Assembly (NCBI RefSeq): GCF_001427905.1
Contig: NZ_LMEF01000017.1
Location: 1 to 36,744 of the forward strand
DNA from: Flavobacterium sp. Root420
Lineage (GTDB): Bacteria > Bacteroidota > Bacteroidia > Flavobacteriales > Flavobacteriaceae
Direction of reading: 5' to 3'
DNA length: 36,744 nucleotides
Shown here: positions 24,980-32,549 of the stretch, piece after piece
Numbering within the stretch: the stretch's first letter is position 1
How the letters are laid out: each line of letters starts with the position of its first letter
Notes under the pieces: model-generated
Seen by the model: only the letters and a program-made list of their open reading frames with translations
Databases searched by the model: none
Told to the model about the DNA's origin: nothing
Translations under genes and position numbers: made by a program

Positions 24980-25339
24980 TTATTTAATCCTAATCAATTT
25001 CCCTTTTCCAACCACTTCATCAAGGTAATGAGCCGCCGAACTATGCTTATCATGCATGTAAAATGGAATAGTATCTTTTTTGATTTGATCTTTTGGAATA
25101 CTTATGATTAAATCTTGATTGATGAAATTTTCCAATAGAATTACATTGCCATAAGAAATTTTTCCTTTTGGCATATACTTACTGTCAAATACAAAAACAC
25201 TATCCTTAAAAGTGATTTTATCTCTCTGGTTATAGATATTATCTTCTTCTATTAAATAATTGTAACGGCCATTAAGTTTATCTGTTTCCTGATTTATGTT
25301 AATAGAAAGCAGCGTTATTATTAAAATAAGATATTTCAT
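24980..25339 (-). CDS. Hypothetical small exported protein
   Basis: A 119-residue protein I do not recognise. It starts with a short hydrophobic stretch (about 3-15, LILIITLLSINI) that may be a signal peptide, then a mixed beta-rich body with GRYNYLIEEDNIYNQRD, FVFDSKYMPKGKISYG and a C-terminal GKGKLIRIK. There are no cysteines. Its start is 7 bp after the stop of the ScfR-type regulator gene, so it is the last gene of that operon. Downstream lies the repeat island. Being tied to the regulator is the only clue; it could be a dispensable orphan gene. Confidence 0.68.
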   Translation of the reverse strand: MKYLILIITLLSININQETDKLNGRYNYLIEEDNIYNQRDKITFKDSVFVFDSKYMPKGKISYGNVILLENFINQDLIISIPKDQIKKDTIPFYMHDKHSSAAHYLDEVVGKGKLIRIK

Positions 25340-25345
25340 AACATT

Positions 25346-26827
25346 CTAACTAAATTGATTTATAAACTGCTGCACAACTGCATCCGTATTCTCATGACGT
25401 TTTTTCTGTTCCAAAGCAATTGGCGGAGCAGCTCTTTCCAAGCAATTTTTCACATCACAAGATTCGCATGTAACACCGACGATTCGTTTTACCAATGGTT
25501 TTCCTTCTATGAATTTGAACTTCTTTTTCATCGTCGGATTTATCAAAATTCCAACAGAAATACTTCGAATAGTATCATGCAAAAAAGGATCTTTTGTGGC
25601 TGATGAAAAAACCAAATATTCGTTGTTACTATGAGTATAACTCGAAATTTGAGCATCAAAAAAATGGGGTTTGTTTTGTTTGATGGCTTCATCTATAGTT
25701 TTAACCGAAACCCATCTTCTGCAGTAATGCTCGTTGGTTTCGTTGGCGTGCGGTTCCTGTTGATTGGTAATGTGTAATTCTTTTTTAATCTGATAAACGT
25801 CTGAACCAATTTTATGAGACATTCTTAAAAAGAATAAATTTTTCAGATGAAAATCTTTCGGTAGTAAATTAGTTAATCTCTGATAAAAAGATTCCGGAGA
25901 AACTTCGAAACTTTCAATTAAAGCTACAAATTCTTCCGGATTTGGTTTTTCATTGTTTAAGAAGTTGTTTATTTTACCAACAACTAATTGTCTTGGCAAT
26001 AATAATGCTCCGGCAAAATAAGAAGCATAAAAGTTATGTAAAACCTGATCGAAATTATCAAATTTAATCCAGCTGAAAGTCAATAAACGATCCGATATTT
26101 TTAAGTAGTTATACGCGATTTCTTTTGCTAAAATAAAAGCTCTTTGGGGGTCATCAATTTCGGTTGAAAGCAATAACGTTTTGCTTTTCGGAACATAAAT
26201 GGAACGCAAATCGCCCAAAGCTTCCTGATCTGTAAAAGCGATTTCTTTTAGTATATAATCGTATTCTTCTTTTAAAATGGCTTCTAGTTCTTCAATACTA
26301 ATTTTGGAATCTAAATTGATCTGAAAGGATTTCGAAAATTCAATTACTTTCTCTTCTAAATCTTCAAAATAATTGCTGTGCGCTTCCTGATAAGAACGCA
26401 ATGCTGCCAGAAAGAAACTTTCCCGGCTTAAATTATAATGTTGTGCGATTTCAATAATGGTGCTGATAAACGCATTGACTTTAGCTGGCGCATTGGCAAT
26501 AATGTCAATTAAATCAGCTTCCTGAATTCCAAAAAGTTCGAGCGGAATCTCTTTTAAAATTCCTGATTTTAAGATTTCTCCAATCGGAGCGAGGTTGTTG
26601 TCGAGTTTTAAAGACACCATTTGGTCGTACGGAACGTCCAAATGAGAGCATAAAAGCAGAATTTTATCCGTTTTTGGATATTTTTTTCCCTTTTCAATTT
26701 CGTTTAAATACGATTTTGAAAGATTTGTCAATTTGGCCAAGCCAAAAAGGGAAAGATTTTTTTGAGTTCGAACCTGCTTCAGTTTTAGCCCAAAAATCAG
26801 CTTTATATAGTCTTTTTCGATATCCAT
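25346..26827 (-). CDS. ScfR/RamB-type regulator of short-chain acyl metabolism
   Basis: A 493-residue regulator with three parts. An XRE-type helix-turn-helix (about 9-64, with SLFGLAKLTNLSKSYLNEIEKGKKYP), a central ImmA/IrrE-like M78 region (about 190-320) with HEXXH degenerated, and a C-terminal ScfRs (former DUF2083) domain with CxxCx4C at Cys454, Cys457 and Cys462. RamB, MldR and PrpC-regulator relatives sense acyl-CoA or acetate state and control aceA/aceB, acetate activation or the methylcitrate cycle. It is divergent from aceB with 209 bp between, and a perfect 14-bp palindrome lies in that gap, so control of the glyoxylate shunt is likely. A -7 box ends only 4 bp before its ATG. Confidence 0.92.
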   Translation of the reverse strand: MDIEKDYIKLIFGLKLKQVRTQKNLSLFGLAKLTNLSKSYLNEIEKGKKYPKTDKILLLCSHLDVPYDQMVSLKLDNNLAPIGEILKSGILKEIPLELFGIQEADLIDIIANAPAKVNAFISTIIEIAQHYNLSRESFFLAALRSYQEAHSNYFEDLEEKVIEFSKSFQINLDSKISIEELEAILKEEYDYILKEIAFTDQEALGDLRSIYVPKSKTLLLSTEIDDPQRAFILAKEIAYNYLKISDRLLTFSWIKFDNFDQVLHNFYASYFAGALLLPRQLVVGKINNFLNNEKPNPEEFVALIESFEVSPESFYQRLTNLLPKDFHLKNLFFLRMSHKIGSDVYQIKKELHITNQQEPHANETNEHYCRRWVSVKTIDEAIKQNKPHFFDAQISSYTHSNNEYLVFSSATKDPFLHDTIRSISVGILINPTMKKKFKFIEGKPLVKRIVGVTCESCDVKNCLERAAPPIALEQKKRHENTDAVVQQFINQFS

Positions 26828-26831
26828 AATT

Positions 26832-26862
26832 CAAATATAGCCATTTAAAAAATAATCGCCAA
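26832..26862 (-). promoter_or_regulatory. Regulator promoter, almost touching the start codon
   Basis: On the minus strand: TTG (26862-26860), 20 bp, TATATTTG (26839-26832), then only 4 bases to the ATG at 26827. With the usual distance from -7 box to start of transcription, the mRNA would be leaderless or nearly so. Confidence 0.6.
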
Positions 26863-26881
26863 AAAATTATTTTCAATATTT

Positions 26882-26895
26882 AGCGAACGTTCGCT
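26882..26895. promoter_or_regulatory. Perfect 14-bp palindrome, candidate ScfR-type operator
   Basis: AGCGAACGTTCGCT is a perfect palindrome and much more GC-rich than its surroundings. It lies 54 bp upstream of the regulator start and 141 bp upstream of aceB, and its last base coincides with the first base of a possible -33 TTG for aceB. Confidence 0.7.
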
Positions 26896-26925
26896 TGTTT
26901 TGTAAAAAACTTTTTTCTAATATTG
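26895..26925 (+). promoter_or_regulatory. Possible aceB promoter
   Basis: TTG (26895-26897), 20 bp, TAATATTG (26918-26925), one mismatch from TAnnTTTG. It leaves a leader of about 105 bp before aceB, and the palindrome directly abuts the -33 element. Confidence 0.4.
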
Positions 26926-27036
26926 TGGTGTAGAAATTATTAGATATAAAAACGTTATAATTAAAATATTATAAAAATGAATAGAAGTTGATGTAACGGA
27001 AAGATTTATTCTAATGAAAAAATAAAATTCACAGCT

Positions 27037-28638
27037 ATGAAAAACCAATTAGAGATTACCGAGACGGCAATGGAATTTTTAGCCGAAAAGAACTTTTCTT
27101 ATCCAAACATTTGGACAGAAGAAGCAACTGCTTTTATAACCGATTTGTGTCGAAAATTCGAATCGCAACGAAAATTGTTGTTGTTGCAGCGCGACCAAAA
27201 GCAAGTAACTTTTGATCAGGGCGTCATGCCATCTTTTCCTTCAGAAACCAAAACTGTCAGAGAGAGTAGTTGGACCGCTGGAGAAATTCCGAAAGATTTA
27301 TTGGACAGAAGAGTAGAAATTACGGGACCAGTTGATCGCAAAATGATTATCAATGCATTAAATTCGGGAGCCAAAACTTTTATGGCCGATTTTGAAGACA
27401 GTACTTCTCCAACCTGGCAAAATTTAATGGAAGGTCAGGCGAATTTGATTGATGCTGTAAACAAAACGATTTCTTATACGGATTCGGCCAAAAATAAATC
27501 CTATCAGTTAAATGAAAAAACCGCAACATTAATTGTTCGTCCAAGAGGATTGCATTTGACCGAGAAACATCTTTCAATTGACGGAAATCCCGTTTCTGGA
27601 TCTTTAGTAGATTTTGGATTATATGTTTTTCATAATCATAAAAGGCTTTTAGAAAACAATTCAGGGCCGTATTTCTATATTCCAAAATTGGAACATTATC
27701 TGGAAGCGCGCTGGTGGAATACTGTAATTGATTTTACTGAAGATTATTTAAAATTAGAACGTGGAACAATTAAAGTGACGGTTTTAATTGAAACCATAAC
27801 GGCAAGTTTTCAGTTGGATGAAATTATATATGAATTGAAAGAGCATATTGTTGGGTTGAATTGTGGTCGTTGGGATTACATTTTCTCTTACATCAAAAAG
27901 TTTAGAAAAAATCCAAAGTTCATTGTTCCCGATCGTGATCAGGTAAATATGACTTCGCCATTTATGAATGCGTATTCGAATTTGGTAATTCAGAGATGTC
28001 ATAAAAGAGGAATTCACGCCATTGGCGGTATGGCAGCGCAAATTCCGATTAAAAATAATGAAGAAGCCAATGCGGTCGCTTTTGCAAAAGTAAAAACCGA
28101 TAAAGAACGTGAAGTTCGAAACGGTCACGACGGTACCTGGGTGGCGCATCCGGATTTGGTTTCATTGGCAAAAGAAGTTTTTGATGCCGGAATGCCAACT
28201 CCAAATCAAATTCATATTAAAAGAGAACATCGCAAAATAACAGAAGCTGATTTGATTGAACCACCAATCGGAATCATAACAGAAAATGGCGTTCGAAAAA
28301 ATATCAATGTAGGTATTCTGTATTTGGCTTCATGGCTGAATGGCCAAGGCGCAGCTGCTTTGCATAATTTGATGGAGGATGCAGCAACCGCTGAAATTTC
28401 GAGATCGCAATTGTGGCAATGGCTTCAGAATAAAGTGGCTTTAGATAATGACAGAAAATTAGATTTGGCTTATTATCACGAATTGGCTTTAGATGAATAT
28501 CAAAAAATAAAATCGGAATTAGGAGAAGAAAATTACGAAAAGCGTCAATTTCCTTTGGCTGAAAAAGTTTTGGAAAGATTAGTAGTAAATGCTGATTTTG
28601 TTGACTTTTTGACTATTCCATGTTACAAATATTTGTAA
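27037..28638 (+). CDS. aceB: Malate synthase A
   Basis: A 533-residue enzyme of the glyoxylate shunt that condenses acetyl-CoA with glyoxylate to malate. It is the A (short) isoform by length and by motifs: MADFEDSTSPTW, RPRGLHLTEKH with the catalytic Arg, IPKLEHYLEARWWN, LIETITASFQLDEIIYELK with the metal-binding Glu, and NGHDGTWVAHPDLV. It is divergent from the ScfR-type regulator and followed by aceA after about 205 bp of repeat-rich sequence. Together they let the cell grow on acetate or fatty acids. The leader before its ATG is long and AT-rich. Confidence 0.97.
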   Translation: MKNQLEITETAMEFLAEKNFSYPNIWTEEATAFITDLCRKFESQRKLLLLQRDQKQVTFDQGVMPSFPSETKTVRESSWTAGEIPKDLLDRRVEITGPVDRKMIINALNSGAKTFMADFEDSTSPTWQNLMEGQANLIDAVNKTISYTDSAKNKSYQLNEKTATLIVRPRGLHLTEKHLSIDGNPVSGSLVDFGLYVFHNHKRLLENNSGPYFYIPKLEHYLEARWWNTVIDFTEDYLKLERGTIKVTVLIETITASFQLDEIIYELKEHIVGLNCGRWDYIFSYIKKFRKNPKFIVPDRDQVNMTSPFMNAYSNLVIQRCHKRGIHAIGGMAAQIPIKNNEEANAVAFAKVKTDKEREVRNGHDGTWVAHPDLVSLAKEVFDAGMPTPNQIHIKREHRKITEADLIEPPIGIITENGVRKNINVGILYLASWLNGQGAAALHNLMEDAATAEISRSQLWQWLQNKVALDNDRKLDLAYYHELALDEYQKIKSELGEENYEKRQFPLAEKVLERLVVNADFVDFLTIPCYKYL

Positions 28639-28650
28639 TACGCAGTTTTT

Positions 28651-28787
28651 AAACACATAGAAACATAGCTCTGAAATTTAAAGAAATGGAGGTTTAAAAA
28701 AATCTAGATTTTCACACATAGCTATGTGTTTTTATACTAGTGAAACACCTTCTTTACCATAAAGAAAATCTATGTTTCTATGTGTTT
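28651..28787. repeat. Inverted repeat of the ACACATAG family between aceB and aceA
   Basis: A perfect 18-bp outer inverted repeat (AAACACATAGAAACATAG at 28651-28668 and its complement at 28770-28787) encloses a perfect 16-bp palindrome ACACATAGCTATGTGT (28714-28729) made of the same motif. The whole 137-bp element fits between the aceB stop and the aceA start. Confidence 0.85.
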
Positions 28788-28843
28788 GAAAAATGCAACA
28801 TACCCATAAAAATGCTTTACTAACCACTTTAACTATAACATTT

Positions 28844-30124
28844 ATGAAAACAACAGAAGACAGAATTCAGGAATTGATTAACGATTGGATCACGAACCCG
28901 AGATGGAAAGGCGTTGAGCGTCCGTACACCGCTACAGAAGTAGTTACACTTCAGGGGTCATATCAAATTGAGCATTCTATTGCCAAAATGGGAGCGCAAA
29001 AATTATGGAAAAAGTTAAAAAGTCAGGATTATGTTGCTGGTTTGGGCGCATTGACAGGAAATCAGGCGATTCAGGAAGTCGATGCTGGTTTAGAAGCGAT
29101 TTATTTGAGTGGCTGGCAAGTTGCGGCCGATGCAAATTTGGCGGGAGAAATGTACCCGGACCAATCGCTTTATCCAGTAAATAGTGTTCCGATGGTGGTA
29201 AAAAAAATTAATAGCGCTTTATTGAGAGCTGATCAGATTCAGGTAGTAAATGAAGTGGAAGATAAAAAAGATTATTTAGTTCCGATTGTGGCTGATGCCG
29301 AAGCTGGTTTTGGGGGAAACCTAAATGCTTTTGAACTAATGAAATCGATGATTGAGGCGGGAGCTTCTGGAGTTCACTTTGAAGACCAATTGAGTTCTGC
29401 TAAAAAATGCGGGCATCTTGGTGGAAAAGTTTTGGTACCAACACAAGAAGCCATTAATAAACTGATCGCCGCTCGTTTGGCTGCAGATGTTATGGGAGTT
29501 TCGACTTTAATTGTTGCAAGAACAGACGCTGATGCGGCTAATTTATTAACCAGCGATGCTGACCCAAGAGATGCTAAATTTATTACAGGCGAAAAAACGA
29601 ACGAAGGTTTCTTCTATGTTAACAGCGGTATCGATCAGGGAATTGCAAGGGGGCTGAGTTACGCTCCTTATGCCGATTTGATTTGGATGGAAACTAGTAA
29701 TCCGGATTTGGTTTATGCAAAAAAGTTTGCCGATGCCATAAAAAAAGAATTCCCGGATAAAATGTTGGCGTACAACTGTTCTCCTTCATTTAATTGGGCT
29801 GCAAAATTATCTGTTGCAGAAATGGAAACGTTCAGGGAAGATTTGGCTGCAATGGGATATAAATTCCAGTTCATTACTTTGGCAGGATTCCATGCTTTGA
29901 ATACCAGTATGTTCGAATTGTCTAAAGCATACAAAGAACGCGGTATGGCAGGTTATTCTGAATTGCAGGAAAGAGAATTTGCGCTACAGAAAAACGGATT
30001 TAGAGCGGTAAAACATCAGGCTTTTGTTGGAACTTCTTATTTTGATGCAGTTCAAAATACGGTAACAATAGGAAGATCTTCAACTACAGCAATGAAACAT
30101 TCTACAGAGGTTGAACAATTTTAA
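28844..30124 (+). CDS. aceA: Isocitrate lyase
   Basis: A 426-residue enzyme when started at ATG 28844, which gives the usual bacterial isocitrate lyase N-terminus ([20 protein letters not shown]). The frame stays open to an ATG at 28793, but that 17-residue extension begins at the edge of an inverted repeat and is unlikely to be real. It cleaves isocitrate to glyoxylate and succinate. The catalytic Cys189 lies in [43 protein letters not shown] and [13 protein letters not shown] are family motifs. It is second gene of the aceB-aceA pair and ends at a strong terminator. Confidence 0.97.
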   Translation: MKTTEDRIQELINDWITNPRWKGVERPYTATEVVTLQGSYQIEHSIAKMGAQKLWKKLKSQDYVAGLGALTGNQAIQEVDAGLEAIYLSGWQVAADANLAGEMYPDQSLYPVNSVPMVVKKINSALLRADQIQVVNEVEDKKDYLVPIVADAEAGFGGNLNAFELMKSMIEAGASGVHFEDQLSSAKKCGHLGGKVLVPTQEAINKLIAARLAADVMGVSTLIVARTDADAANLLTSDADPRDAKFITGEKTNEGFFYVNSGIDQGIARGLSYAPYADLIWMETSNPDLVYAKKFADAIKKEFPDKMLAYNCSPSFNWAAKLSVAEMETFREDLAAMGYKFQFITLAGFHALNTSMFELSKAYKERGMAGYSELQEREFALQKNGFRAVKHQAFVGTSYFDAVQNTVTIGRSSTTAMKHSTEVEQF

Positions 30125-30132
30125 TTCAAAAT

Positions 30133-30160
30133 AAAACCAGTTCATTGAACTGGTTTTTTT
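30133..30160 (+). terminator. Terminator of aceA
   Basis: An 11-bp stem AAAACCAGTTC/GAACTGGTTTT (30133-30143, 30147-30157) with a 3-base loop and T-tail, 8 bp after the aceA stop. Confidence 0.92.
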
Positions 30161-30170
30161 GTGTTTTTTT

Positions 30171-30261
30171 TCGCCACGAATTCACGAATTATTTTTTACA
30201 ATCTTTGAGAATAGAAATTCGTGAATTGCTTCGCCTGTTCGCTATCGCTCGGGTCGTGGCG
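30171..30261. repeat. CGCCACGAATTCACG family, copy 2, interrupted by an insertion
   Basis: The left arm (30171-30190) is the full consensus TCGCCACGAATTCACGAATT. The right arm is split: AATTCGTGAATT (30216-30227), 27 foreign bases with GCTTCGCCTGTTCGCTATCG at 30228-30247, then CGTGGCG (30255-30261). Removing the 27 bases restores the arm. The element lies between the convergent aceA and Crp-like genes. Confidence 0.8.
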
Positions 30262-30270
30262 GAAAAAAAC

Positions 30271-30846
30271 TTATTTCTTCAAAAGCCTGGCTTTCATTTT
30301 GCTAAAAAATTCTGGTGTTACACCAATGAAAGAAGCGATTTGTTTTTGAGGAACTTTATGAACCAGTGTTCCATATTTGGTAGTAAATTTTTCAAAACGT
30401 TCTTCAGCAGGTAAACTTAAATTATCCATTAATCTTTGTTGATTGGCAACTAATGAATTCTCAATTAAAATTCTAAAAAAGCGCTCTAGTTTTGGAATAT
30501 CAAGATACAATTGCTCCTGATTTTCTTTAGAAAGAGAAACTACTTCAGCATCTTCTAAGACTTCAATAAAAAGCTGTCCCGGTTTTTGCGAAAAGAAACT
30601 GTACATATCGCTCATCCACCAACCTTGGCAGGCAAATGAAAGTACATGTTCGACAATATTGTCGTTAATATTGAAGCTTCTTAAAATTCCGGAATTTACA
30701 AAATACGAATGTTTGCAAACTTCGCCTGCATTTAATAAAATGGTTTTGGTTTTATAGGTGTTTGTTTCTAATTTAGATAAGAAAAGAGCCTGTTCTTCAG
30801 GTGTTAGCGAAACGTGTTTAGCAATATTTTCAAGAATTAACGCCAT
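30271..30846 (-). CDS. Crp/Fnr-family transcriptional regulator
   Basis: A 191-residue regulator with an N-terminal cyclic-nucleotide-type beta-roll (about 18-110: NTYKTKTILLNAGEVCKHSYFVNSGILR, then an acidic stretch) and a C-terminal winged helix (about 140-191, with QIASFIGVTPEFFSKMKARL). It lacks the conserved Arg-Ser pair typical of cAMP-binding pockets, as do many Bacteroidota members, so the ligand is unknown. The start codon overlaps the stop of the small Cys-rich gene by one base (TAATG), a sign of translational coupling in one operon with purT. The C-terminal part is short. Confidence 0.88.
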   Translation of the reverse strand: MALILENIAKHVSLTPEEQALFLSKLETNTYKTKTILLNAGEVCKHSYFVNSGILRSFNINDNIVEHVLSFACQGWWMSDMYSFFSQKPGQLFIEVLEDAEVVSLSKENQEQLYLDIPKLERFFRILIENSLVANQQRLMDNLSLPAEERFEKFTTKYGTLVHKVPQKQIASFIGVTPEFFSKMKARLLKK

Positions 30847-31163
30847 TATTTTTCTTTTACTAAAGTGAATGAAGTCACTTTAAAACGATTGTTTTCTACT
30901 TTTCCCGTAACAGCAGCTTTACGAATTGCATTGCAAAAACCATCTTTTGCATGTGCGTCACCGTGCTGGTCAATTGTTGTTCCGTCAACAAAATACGCTT
31001 TTCCGTCAATGCGAACGGCTAAATCACAGGCATTGCCTTTCATTCCAAATTGGCATTCTCCACAAGCGGTTTCTACAATTTGAGTTTTTTCAGCTGTTTT
31101 TTTATCCTGAGCCTGAGTTGCGATTCCAATAAAAAGGAATGCTATAAATAGTGTTTTTTTCAT
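30846..31163 (-). CDS. Small exported Cys/His-rich protein (DUF6370-like)
   Basis: A 105-residue protein with a signal peptide (about 1-19, ending QAQD). The mature part has a conserved-looking Cys/His set: CGEC at 34-37, Cys46 in GNACDLAV, His67-x-Asp69-x-His71 and Cys77 (GFCNAIRKA). These could hold a metal or a disulphide pair. From memory I match it to the family called DUF6370, whose role is unknown. It starts 3 bp after the purT stop and its own stop overlaps the Crp-like start, so it is tightly operonic. Confidence 0.78.
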   Translation of the reverse strand: MKKTLFIAFLFIGIATQAQDKKTAEKTQIVETACGECQFGMKGNACDLAVRIDGKAYFVDGTTIDQHGDAHAKDGFCNAIRKAAVTGKVENNRFKVTSFTLVKEK

Positions 31164-31165
31164 AT

Positions 31166-32326
31166 TTAAGAGTTTACGGTTATTAATTTTGAAGTTGCTT
31201 TGGCGCGTTCTACAATTTCTTCGATTGGTGTTACTAAAGAATCGTGACTTAAAACAACTCCCATTCGGCGATACGGTCTTGAAGTTGGTTTTCCGAATAT
31301 TCTGAAATCAGTTTTTGGCAATGCTGCTACTTTTTCAATTCCGGTAAAAGTGGGATTCGCTGAATCTTCAGAAGCTAAAATTACAGCGCTTGCCCCGGCT
31401 TTTTCCAAAGTAATTTCAAAAATTGGCAGACTTAAAATCGCACGTAAATGCAATTCAAATTCGTTGAAATTTTGAGTCCCGGCCAACGTTACCATCCCGG
31501 TATCGTGTGGGCGGGGAGAGAGTTCAGAGAAATAAACGCCCTCGTTGGTTAAGAAAAATTCAACGCCAAAAAGCCCTGCGCCACCAAGTGCTTCGGTAAT
31601 TTTTTCGGCCATGTCCTGGGCTTCATACAAATCTTTTTCTGAAACTAAAGCAGGTTGCCAGCTTTCCTGATAATCACCTCGTTCTTGTCTGTGGCCAATT
31701 GGAGCACAAAATAAGGTGGGATTATTATTTTGCGTAATCGTTAAAAGGGTGATCTCTGAATTGAAATCAACAAATGCTTCCACAATTACTTCGATAACAT
31801 CACCACGCGAACCAGCAACGGCATATTGCCATGCTTTTTCAATATCACTTTCGGTTTTAATTGTGGATTGCCCTTTCCCGGAAGAAGACATTAAAGGTTT
31901 TACGACACACGGAATTCCGACTTCCTGAACTGCTTTTTGTAATTCGGCTGCAGAAGTTGCGTATTGATATTGGGCTGTTTTTAAACCTAATTCTTTTGAT
32001 GCTAAATCACGAATGGCTTTACGATTCATCGTGAAATTGGCCGCTTTCGCAGAAGGCACAACAGTGATTCCTTGTTTTTCGTAATCGTAAAAACGTTCGG
32101 TGCGAATCGCTTCTATTTCGGGAACAATAAAGTCCGGTTTGTGTTTGGCTACGATTCGGTCAAGCGCTTCGCCGTCGAGCATGTTGATGACTTCAAAACC
32201 GTGGGCAACCTGCATTGCGGGAGCATTTTCGTAACTGTCAACAGCAATTATAGTTTGTCCGATTCGTTGTGCAGCAATGACAAATTCTTTGCCTAATTCG
32301 CCTGAACCGAGGAGAAGTATTTTCAT
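31166..32326 (-). CDS. purT: Formate-dependent GAR transformylase
   Basis: A 386-residue ATP-grasp enzyme that converts glycinamide ribonucleotide to its formyl form with formate and ATP, a folate-free alternative to PurN. N-terminal [23 protein letters not shown]-grasp motifs [12 protein letters not shown] and GLFGVEFFL, the [14 protein letters not shown] stretch with phosphate/metal ligands, and C-terminal [15 protein letters not shown] all match PurT over PurK. It is first in an operon with the Cys-rich exported protein (3 bp gap) and the Crp-like regulator, an unusual pairing for a purine gene. Confidence 0.96.
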   Translation of the reverse strand: MKILLLGSGELGKEFVIAAQRIGQTIIAVDSYENAPAMQVAHGFEVINMLDGEALDRIVAKHKPDFIVPEIEAIRTERFYDYEKQGITVVPSAKAANFTMNRKAIRDLASKELGLKTAQYQYATSAAELQKAVQEVGIPCVVKPLMSSSGKGQSTIKTESDIEKAWQYAVAGSRGDVIEVIVEAFVDFNSEITLLTITQNNNPTLFCAPIGHRQERGDYQESWQPALVSEKDLYEAQDMAEKITEALGGAGLFGVEFFLTNEGVYFSELSPRPHDTGMVTLAGTQNFNEFELHLRAILSLPIFEITLEKAGASAVILASEDSANPTFTGIEKVAALPKTDFRIFGKPTSRPYRRMGVVLSHDSLVTPIEEIVERAKATSKLITVNS

Positions 32327-32373
32327 AGGGAATTTTGAAATTATGGAGTAGTAAAAGTAGGGAAAAATGTATT

Positions 32374-32544
32374 TAACCGCAAAGTTCTATTCACTTGTCT
32401 ACACAATCTACATTTAACCGCAAAGTTCGCAAAGGATTACGCGAAGAACGCAAAGCTTTGTTTTGAAGTAAAATAAAAAGGTTCGCAATGATTATTAAAA
32501 TCTTTGCGAACCTTGCGTATTCTCTTTGCGACCTTTGCGGTTAA
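32374..32544. repeat. Long inverted repeat, TTAACCGCAAAG family
   Basis: The main element has arms at 32415-32456 and 32502-32544, beginning TTAACCGCAAAGTTCGCAAA and ending CTTTGCGACCTTTGCGGTTA; each arm is itself built from repeated CGCAAAG-like units. Inside, GGTTCGCAATGA pairs with TCTTTGCGAACC (one mismatch). A partial extra left arm (TTAACCGCAAAGTTC) is at 32374-32388. It occupies the gap between the U32 gene and purT. Confidence 0.85.
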
Positions 32545-32549
32545 GCTAT

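Noticed and set aside
25346..26827. Toxin-antitoxin or phage regulator (XRE plus ImmA/IrrE-like region)
   Set aside because: The C-terminal Cys-containing ScfRs domain and its position opposite aceB fit a metabolic regulator better; no toxin or phage gene is near.
28793..28843. N-terminal extension of aceA
   Set aside because: It begins at the edge of the inverted repeat; the internal ATG gives the standard isocitrate lyase N-terminus.
32374..32544. CRISPR-like array
   Set aside because: The repeated units are inverted and unevenly spaced, there are no equal-length spacers, and no cas gene is in the window.
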